Source: Burkholderia cenocepacia (GTDB lineage Bacteria; Pseudomonadota; Gammaproteobacteria; Burkholderiales; Burkholderiaceae). Taken from it: a DNA stretch of 64,000 nt. Position numbers and translations under genes: made by a program. The notes beneath the pieces were generated by a model. The model had not been told where the DNA came from, did no database searches, and saw only the letters and a list, made by a program, of their open reading frames with translations. Location: the NCBI RefSeq assembly GCF_900446215.1, contig NZ_UAQZ01000012.1:992001-1056000 (forward strand). The letters are read 5' to 3'. This document shows positions 58,092 to 64,000 of the stretch, piece after piece; the stretch's first letter is position 1; the number at the start of each line of letters is the position of its first letter.

Positions 58092-58538
58092 TCAGTGGCG
58101 GCCGGTGCTGCCGAAGCCGCCTTCGCCGCGATCGCTCTCGGTGAATTCGTCGACGATATTGAACTGCGCCTGCACGACCGGCACGATCACGAGCTGCGCG
58201 AGGCGTTCGAACGGGTTCAGCACGAACTCGGTCTGACCGCGGTTCCATGTCGAGACCATCAACTGGCCCTGGTAGTCGGAGTCGATCAGGCCGACGAGGT
58301 TGCCGAGCACGATCCCGTGCTTGTGGCCGAGGCCCGAGCGCGGCAGGATCAGCGCCGCATAGCCGGGGTCCGCAAGGTGGATCGCGAGGCCCGTCGGCAC
58401 GAGCGTGGTCTCGCCCGGCTGCAGCGTGACCGGTGCGTCGAGGCACGCGCGCAGGTCGAGGCCCGCGCTGCCGGTGGTCGCGTAGGCGGGCAGGTAGTCG
58501 CGCATGCGCGCGTCGAGGATCTTCAGGTCGAGTTTCAT
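58092..58538 (-). CDS. dut: dUTP diphosphatase
   Basis: 148 aa trimeric dUTPase producing dUMP and pyrophosphate. The five motifs are visible, among them AGLDLRACLD, RSGLGHKHGIVLGNLVGLIDSDYQG and the C-terminal GEGGFGSTGRH that closes over the active site. It is downstream of coaBC on the same strand with a 55-bp gap, the usual coaBC-dut arrangement. Confidence 0.96.
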   Translation of the reverse strand: MKLDLKILDARMRDYLPAYATTGSAGLDLRACLDAPVTLQPGETTLVPTGLAIHLADPGYAALILPRSGLGHKHGIVLGNLVGLIDSDYQGQLMVSTWNRGQTEFVLNPFERLAQLVIVPVVQAQFNIVDEFTESDRGEGGFGSTGRH

Positions 58539-58593
58539 GCGGTCGTCGAATCGGTCGGGAAGGGCGCAGCGGCACGCGCCGCCGCGCGGGTGA

Positions 58594-59805
58594 TCAGATC
58601 AGGCGGTTGTCGGGCAGGCGCTTCGCGATTTCCGCGACGAGCGCATGCGCGAGTTCGTCTTTGGGCGCGCGGGGCAGGCGCGTGAGGCCGGCGGCCTCGA
58701 ACAGCACGACTTCGTTGTCGTCGCGGCCGAACGTCAGCGGGCCGAGGTTGCCGACGAGCAGCGGCACGTTCTTGCGCTTGCGCTTCTCGTCGCCGTGCAC
58801 GTCGAGGTCGCCGCTTTCGGCCGCGAAGCCGACGCAGAACGGCGCATCGGGCAGCGCCGCGACCGACGCGAGGATGTCGGGATTCTCGACGAACGCGAGC
58901 GCCGGCATCTTGCGGTCGGCCGTCTTCTTCATCTTGTGCTCGGCCGGCTGGTCGACGCGCCAGTCGGCAACCGCGGCCACCGCGATGAAGATGTCGGCAT
59001 CGGCGACCGCATGCATCACCGCGTCGTACATCTGCTGCGCGGTCTGCACGTCCTGGCGGTACACGCCCCACGGCGTGTCGAGCGCGACCGGCCCGGCGAC
59101 CAGATGGACGTCGGCGCCGGCCTGTTGCGCGGCGCGCGCGAGCGCGAAACCCATCTTGCCGCTGGAGCGGTTCGTCAGGCCGCGCACCGGGTCGAGCGGT
59201 TCGAACGTCGGGCCGGCCGTGATCAGCACGCGCCGGTGCGCGAGCACCTTCGGCGCGAAGTGCGCGACGATCGCCTCATAGATCGCCTCGGGCTCGAGCA
59301 TGCGGCCGTCGCCGACTTCGCCGCACGCCTGCGCGCCCGAATCCGGGCCGAGCACCGACACGCCGTCCGCGCGCAGTTGCGCGGCGTTGCGTTGCGTGGC
59401 CGGGTTCTGCCACATCTGGCGGTTCATCGCGGGGACGACCAGCAGCGGACAGTCGCGCGCGACGCACAGCGTCGACAGCAGATCGTCCGCGAACCCGTGC
59501 GCGAGCTTCGCGAGGAAATCCGTCGACGCGGGCGCGATCACGATCGCGTCGGCTTCGCGCGACAGGTCGATGTGCGCCATGTTGTTGTCGATGCGCGCGT
59601 CCCACTGGCTCGTATAGACGGGCCGGCCCGACAGCGCCTGCATCGTGACGGGCGTGATGAACTGGGTGGCGGCGTCGGTCATCGCGACCTGCACGGTCGC
59701 GCCGGCCTTCACGAGTAGCCGCGTGAGCTCGGCGATCTTGTAGCAGGCGATGCCGCCCGTCAGGCCGAGAACGAGGTGTTTTCCTGCGAGTTCTGCGTGT
59801 GCCAA
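58594..59805 (-). CDS. coaBC: Bifunctional phosphopantothenoylcysteine decarboxylase / synthetase
   Basis: 403 aa CoA-biosynthesis fusion. The CoaC flavoprotein half (LVLGLTGGIACYKIAELTRLL, HIDLSREADAIVIAPASTDF, and the PAMNRQMWQNPATQRN active site) is followed by the CoaB half (VLITAGPTFEPLDPVRGLTNRSSGKMG). The start is TTG 59805, which has an AGGAGG site 6 nt upstream; an in-frame ATG 18 codons earlier lacks one and adds non-family residues. Confidence 0.93.
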   Translation of the reverse strand: MAHAELAGKHLVLGLTGGIACYKIAELTRLLVKAGATVQVAMTDAATQFITPVTMQALSGRPVYTSQWDARIDNNMAHIDLSREADAIVIAPASTDFLAKLAHGFADDLLSTLCVARDCPLLVVPAMNRQMWQNPATQRNAAQLRADGVSVLGPDSGAQACGEVGDGRMLEPEAIYEAIVAHFAPKVLAHRRVLITAGPTFEPLDPVRGLTNRSSGKMGFALARAAQQAGADVHLVAGPVALDTPWGVYRQDVQTAQQMYDAVMHAVADADIFIAVAAVADWRVDQPAEHKMKKTADRKMPALAFVENPDILASVAALPDAPFCVGFAAESGDLDVHGDEKRKRKNVPLLVGNLGPLTFGRDDNEVVLFEAAGLTRLPRAPKDELAHALVAEIAKRLPDNRLI

Positions 59806-59872
59806 CTCAGGCCTCCTGGGGTCAAACGGAACGGCCGGCGCGAAGCCGGCCGTCGACACGGAGTATGCGCGC

Positions 59873-60373
59873 TCAGCGCGAACCGCGCACGCGCCGCAGC
59901 TCGTCGTAGATCAGCAGCACCGCGCCGATCGTGATCGCGGAATCGGCGAGATTGAACGCCGGGAAGTGCCACGCGCCGAGATGGAAATCGAGGAAGTCGA
60001 TCACGTGACCGTAGACCAGCCGGTCGATCACGTTGCCAAGCGCGCCGCCGAGGATCAGCGCGAGCGACACGCTGAACAGCCGCTGGTGGCCGTGGCGCTT
60101 CAGCAGGAAGCAGATCACGAGCGTCGCGCCGACGCCGAGCGCGGTGAACGCCCAGCGCTGCCAGCCGCTCGCGGTCGACAGGAAGCCGAACGCGGCGCCG
60201 CGGTTGTACACCAGCACGAGGTTGAAGAACGACGTCAGCGCATGCTGCGCGCCGTACGCGAACGTTTTCAGGATCGCGATCTTCGACAGCTGGTCGAACA
60301 GGATCACGATCAGCGAAATGCCGAGCCAGGGCGCGAGCGCGCCGCTGGCCGGTTTCGACAGGGTCTTCGCCAT
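59873..60373 (-). CDS. lspA: Lipoprotein signal peptidase
   Basis: 166 aa inner-membrane aspartyl peptidase that removes lipoprotein signal peptides. Four transmembrane helices; the catalytic Asp pair lies in GNVIDRLVYGHVIDFL and FNLADSAITIG. It starts 2 bp after the ileS stop, so ileS and lspA are coupled, as in most proteobacteria. Confidence 0.95.
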   Translation of the reverse strand: MAKTLSKPASGALAPWLGISLIVILFDQLSKIAILKTFAYGAQHALTSFFNLVLVYNRGAAFGFLSTASGWQRWAFTALGVGATLVICFLLKRHGHQRLFSVSLALILGGALGNVIDRLVYGHVIDFLDFHLGAWHFPAFNLADSAITIGAVLLIYDELRRVRGSR

Positions 60374-60375
60374 AT

Positions 60376-63213
60376 TTACGCAGCGCTCCGGATTTCGCCG
60401 TTTTCAAACAGGTTCGAGAAGCAGCGGCCGCACAGCGTCGGATGCTCGGCGTGCGCGCCGACATCTTCGCGGTAGTGCCAGCAGCGCTCGCACTTCTGGT
60501 ACTTCGACGCGGCCACGTCGACGCTTTCCTGCGCTTCGTCGTCGACCTTGACGACCGTCGCGGCCGACGTGATCAGCACGAACTTCAGGTCGTCGCCGAG
60601 GCTCGTTAGCGCGTCGTAGCGCGCGCCGCTCGCATGGACGGTGACTTCGGCCTGCAGCGACGAACCGATGCGGTTCGCGGTGCGCGCTTCCTCGAGCGCC
60701 TTCGTCACGTTGCCGCGCACGTCGCGCAGCAGCGCCCACTTGTCGATCAGCGCGGCCGAGCCGGCGACTTCCGGATACGCATAGTAGGTCTCCGTGAAGA
60801 TCGTGTCGCTCGCCGGCTGGAACACCTTCCACGCTTCTTCCGCCGTGAACGACAGGAACGGCGCGAGCACGCGCAGCAAGCCGTGCGTCAGGTGGTACAG
60901 CGCGGTCTGCGCGGAGCGGCGCGCGCGCGAATCGGCGGCGCTCGTGTACAGGCGATCCTTCAGCACGTCGAGGTAGAAGCCGCCGAGGTCTTCCGAGCAG
61001 TACGTCTGCAGCTTCGCGACGACCGGGTGGAATTCGTACTTCTCGTAGTGGCCGAGCAGTTCCGTCTGCAGTTGCTGCGAGAACGCGACCGCATAGCGGT
61101 CGATCTCGAGCCATTCGTCGACCGGCACCGCGTGCTGCGCGAAGTCGAAGTCCGACAGGTTCGCGAGCAGGAAGCGCAGCGTGTTGCGGATGCGGCGATA
61201 GCCTTCGGTCACGCGCTTCAGGATTTCCTCGGAAATCGCGAGCTCGCCCGAGTAGTCGGTCGACGCGATCCACAGGCGGATGATTTCCGCGCCGAGGCGG
61301 TTCGCGACTTCATGCGGGTCGATGCCGTTGCCGAGCGACTTGCTCATCTTGCGGCCTTCGCCGTCGACCGTGAAGCCGTGCGTGAGCAGGCCCTTGTACG
61401 GCGCGCGGCCATCGATCATCGAGGCCGTCAGCAGCGACGAGTGGAACCAGCCGCGATGCTGGTCCGAGCCTTCGAGGTACAGGTCGGCCGGGAACTGCAG
61501 CTGATCCTTGTGCGAGCCGCGCAGCACGTGCCAGTGCGTCGTGCCCGAGTCGAACCACACGTCGAGCGTGTCGCGGTTCTTTTCGTACAGGTTCGCGTCG
61601 TCGCCGATCAGCTCGCGCGGGTCGAGCGATTGCCACGCCTCGATACCCGACTGCTCGACGCGCTTCGCGACTTCCTCGAGCAGCTCGAGCGTGCGCGGGT
61701 GCAGCTCGCCGGTTTCCTTGTGCACGAAGAACGCCATCGGCACGCCCCACTGGCGCTGGCGCGACAGCGTCCAGTCCGGACGGTTCGCGATCATGCTGAA
61801 CAGGCGCTGCTTGCCCCACGACGGGTAGAACGCGGTCGCGTCGACGCCTTCGAGCGCCGTTTCGCGCAGCGTCTTGCCGCCGTCTCGCGGCGTCACGTCC
61901 ATGCCGGCGAACCATTGCGACGTCGCGCGGTAGATGATCGGCGTCTTGTGGCGCCAGCAGTGCATGTAGCTGTGCGTGTACTTCTCGCTGCGCAGCAGCG
62001 AGCCGGCCGCGTTCAGCGCGTCGACGATCTTCGGGTTCGCATCCCAGATCGACAGGCCGCCGAACAGCGGCAGCGATTCGATATAGCGGCCGTCGCCCAT
62101 CACCGGGTTGATGAAGTCGGAATCGGTCATCCCGTGTGCCTTGCACGACATGAAGTCCTCGATACCGTACGCGGGCGACGAGTGCACGACGCCGGTACCG
62201 GTGTCGGTCGTCACGTAGTCGCCGAGGTAGACGGGCGCGGTGCGCTTGTAGCCGGGATGGGCCGATGCGAGCGGGTGATGGAAGCGCAGGTTCGCGAGCT
62301 TCACGCCGGGCGTGGTCGCGATGATGCGGCCCGTCAGCTTGAAGTCGCTCATGCAGGCTTCGACGCGCTCTTCCGCGATGATCAGCAGCCCGCGCTCGGT
62401 GTCGACCAGCGCGTAGACGATTTCCGGATGGAGGTTCAGCGCCTGGTTAGCGGGAATCGTCCACGGCGTGGTGGTCCAGATCACGATGCCGCCGTCGGCG
62501 CGCGGCAGCGCCGGCAGGCCGAACGCCTGCGCGGTCTTTTCCGGTTCCGCGAACGCGAACATCACGTCGATCGTCGGATCGGTGCGGTCCTTGTACTCGA
62601 CTTCCGCTTCCGCGAGCGCCGAGCCGCAGTCGAAGCACCAGTTCACCGGCTTCAGCCCGCGGTACACGTAGCCCTTCTCGATGATCTTGCCGAGCGCGCG
62701 GATTTCTTCCGCCTCGTTCACGAAGTTCATCGTCTTGTACGGATTCGCCCAGTCGCCGAGCACGCCGAGGCGCTTGAAGCCGACCTTCTGCTTCTCGATC
62801 TGCTCGGTCGCGTACGCGCGCGCCTTGCTCATCACTTCGGCCGCCGGCAGCGACTTGCCGAACTGCTTCTCGATCTGGATCTCGATCGGCATCCCGTGGC
62901 AATCCCAGCCCGGCACGTACGGCGCGTCGAAGCCGGCCATGTTGCGCGACTTGACGACGATGTCCTTCAGGATCTTGTTGACCGCGTGGCCGAGGTGGAT
63001 GTCGCCGTTCGCATACGGCGGGCCGTCGTGCAGGATGAACTTCGGCCGGCCCTGGCTGGCCGCGCGGATCTTGTCGTAGATGCCGCGCTCTTCCCACTCC
63101 TTGACCCACTGCGGCTCGCGCTTGGGCAGGTCGCCACGCATCGGGAACGGCGTGTCGAGCAGGTTGACCGGATACTTGGCCTGCGGTTTCGAATCGGCTT
63201 TCTTGTTGCTCAT
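60376..63213 (-). CDS. ileS: Isoleucyl-tRNA synthetase
   Basis: 945 aa class I synthetase. The HIGH-type motif is in GPPYANGDIHLGHA and KMSKS in EGRKMSKSLGNG. The CP1 editing domain has VIWTTTPWTIPANQAL. The C-terminal zinc site CERCWHYRED and CGRCFSN is present. Length and motifs are of the eubacterial type 1 enzyme. It lies in the order ribF-ileS-lspA. Confidence 0.97.
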   Translation of the reverse strand: MSNKKADSKPQAKYPVNLLDTPFPMRGDLPKREPQWVKEWEERGIYDKIRAASQGRPKFILHDGPPYANGDIHLGHAVNKILKDIVVKSRNMAGFDAPYVPGWDCHGMPIEIQIEKQFGKSLPAAEVMSKARAYATEQIEKQKVGFKRLGVLGDWANPYKTMNFVNEAEEIRALGKIIEKGYVYRGLKPVNWCFDCGSALAEAEVEYKDRTDPTIDVMFAFAEPEKTAQAFGLPALPRADGGIVIWTTTPWTIPANQALNLHPEIVYALVDTERGLLIIAEERVEACMSDFKLTGRIIATTPGVKLANLRFHHPLASAHPGYKRTAPVYLGDYVTTDTGTGVVHSSPAYGIEDFMSCKAHGMTDSDFINPVMGDGRYIESLPLFGGLSIWDANPKIVDALNAAGSLLRSEKYTHSYMHCWRHKTPIIYRATSQWFAGMDVTPRDGGKTLRETALEGVDATAFYPSWGKQRLFSMIANRPDWTLSRQRQWGVPMAFFVHKETGELHPRTLELLEEVAKRVEQSGIEAWQSLDPRELIGDDANLYEKNRDTLDVWFDSGTTHWHVLRGSHKDQLQFPADLYLEGSDQHRGWFHSSLLTASMIDGRAPYKGLLTHGFTVDGEGRKMSKSLGNGIDPHEVANRLGAEIIRLWIASTDYSGELAISEEILKRVTEGYRRIRNTLRFLLANLSDFDFAQHAVPVDEWLEIDRYAVAFSQQLQTELLGHYEKYEFHPVVAKLQTYCSEDLGGFYLDVLKDRLYTSAADSRARRSAQTALYHLTHGLLRVLAPFLSFTAEEAWKVFQPASDTIFTETYYAYPEVAGSAALIDKWALLRDVRGNVTKALEEARTANRIGSSLQAEVTVHASGARYDALTSLGDDLKFVLITSAATVVKVDDEAQESVDVAASKYQKCERCWHYREDVGAHAEHPTLCGRCFSNLFENGEIRSAA

Positions 63214-63317
63214 GATGGGATCGCTATCTCAATCGGGGGACGCTCGGGCGTCGTGAATCGGGGATGCGCGCGAGAGGGCGGCGCGAGGGGGGCGGCGCCC
63301 GCGCGCCGCCGTCCGGA

Positions 63318-64000
63318 TCAGCTAATTCGGTCGGTAGCCGACGTCGCGAAGCCCGTCGCGCGGCTGCCCGGCGCACGGTCGCGTTCGATGAAGTACGCGC
63401 GCGCATTCGCGACGTCGAGCGCGATCGCGCGCGACAGCGCCTCGAGATCGTCGAACTTCGCCTCGTCGCGCAGCTTCTTCAGGAATTCGACACGGATCAG
63501 CTTGCCGTACGCATCGCCGTGCCAGTCGAGCAGGTGAACTTCGAGCAGCACGCGGCCCGAATCGTCGACGGTCGGGCGCAGCCCGAGGCTCGCGACGCCC
63601 GGCAGCGGCTCGGGGCCGAGGCCGTGCACCTGCACGACGAAGATGCCCGCGAGCGCCGGCCGCTTGTGCGCGATCGGCAGGTTCAGCGTCGGGAAGCCGA
63701 GATCGCGGCCGAGCTTCAGCCCGTGCGCGACGTGGCCGCTGATCGCGTAGCCGTGGCCGAGCGCCTGAGCGGCCGCGTCGAGATCGCCCGCGGCGAGCGC
63801 CGCGCGCACGCCGGAGCTGGAAATGCGCGTGCCGTCGCTGCCGGCCACCGTGCCCATCTGCTCGACCTCGAAGCCGTGCTGCTCGCCGGCCGCCTTCAGC
63901 GTGTCGAAGGTGCCCGCGCGCTTCGCGCCGTAGCAGAAATCGTCGCCGACCATCATCCAGCGCGTATGCAGCCCGTTCACCAGCGTGCGCTCGACGAACG
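63318..64000 (-). CDS. ribF: Bifunctional riboflavin kinase / FAD synthetase, C-terminal two-thirds
   Basis: 226 residues are visible; the N-terminus lies beyond the right edge. The adenylyltransferase part shows WMMVGDDFCYGAKRAG and ISSSGVRAALAAGDL. The riboflavin kinase part shows GRDLGFPTLNLPI, ASLGLRPTVDDSGRVLLEVHLLDW and VEFLKKLRDEAKFDDLEAL. It is the first gene of the ribF-ileS-lspA group, with 104 bp to ileS. Confidence 0.95.
   Translation of the reverse strand, partial: FVERTLVNGLHTRWMMVGDDFCYGAKRAGTFDTLKAAGEQHGFEVEQMGTVAGSDGTRISSSGVRAALAAGDLDAAAQALGHGYAISGHVAHGLKLGRDLGFPTLNLPIAHKRPALAGIFVVQVHGLGPEPLPGVASLGLRPTVDDSGRVLLEVHLLDWHGDAYGKLIRVEFLKKLRDEAKFDDLEALSRAIALDVANARAYFIERDRAPGSRATGFATSATDRIS

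Noticed and set aside
60634..63537. 967-codon open frame antisense to ileS
   Set aside because: Long only because of high GC; the translation is Arg/Val/Asp-rich low-information sequence.

Overview
The window is a gene-dense, high-GC stretch of bacterial chromosome, and its gene content and order point to a Burkholderia-type betaproteobacterium. The main grounds are the block ribF-ileS-lspA-coaBC-dut, the clpS-clpA pair beside a cold-shock gene, a dimeric and a monomeric isocitrate dehydrogenase in tandem, a second stand-alone EF-G, and the lpxK-trm112-kdsB-adk chain. Most genes are housekeeping. I see no rRNA, tRNA, CRISPR array or prophage. The only complete mobile element is one IS3-family insertion sequence. 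The species is not resolved.

Layout: 1-9000 holds the start of pdxH, tcdA, a CnoX-type thioredoxin, a pirin, an EamA exporter, amiC-tsaE, and divergently queG-ogt-xerD. 9000-16000 holds an acyl-CoA ligase, ybaK, plsY, yajQ, murB, argF, a DUF3579 gene and rpsT. 16000-24700 holds murJ, a SirB1-like gene, the lpxK-trm112-kdsB-adk chain, xseA and sodB. The IS3 element lies at 24710-26021, between the sodB terminator and the end of chrA.

26000-45500 is the more accessory part: chrA, a Crp/Fnr regulator, an Mpo1-like membrane protein, a PanE-like reductase, a methyltransferase, a degenerate EAL protein, a DHA2 efflux pump, a DUF2917 gene, a helix-turn-helix/citrate synthase fusion divergent from an unusual CaiB-type CoA transferase, a GntR regulator, an aldo/keto reductase, a repetitive glycine-rich exported protein, a nickel/cobalt permease, EF-G, a DUF192 protein, a small His/Lys-rich exported protein and rluE. 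45500-64000 returns to core genes: both icd genes, a multicopper oxidase, cspA, clpS-clpA, an amino acid permease, a four-repeat membrane protein, dut, coaBC, lspA, ileS and the 3' part of ribF.

Functional groups: cell envelope (murB, murJ, amiC, lpxK, kdsB, plsY, lspA), tRNA and protein synthesis (tcdA, tsaE, queG, ybaK, ileS, fusA, rpsT, rluE), proteolysis and stress (clpS/clpA, cspA, sodB, cnoX), and central carbon metabolism (two icd genes). The least explained locus is 33.6-38.4 kb: a DNA-binding citrate synthase with its catalytic residues intact, sharing a control region with a CoA transferase that looks built from two unequal halves. Other points of note are a perfect 16-bp palindrome upstream of icd, four genes whose -10 box sits 6-9 nt before the ATG (possible leaderless mRNAs), and a glycine-rich gene made of short tandem repeats.
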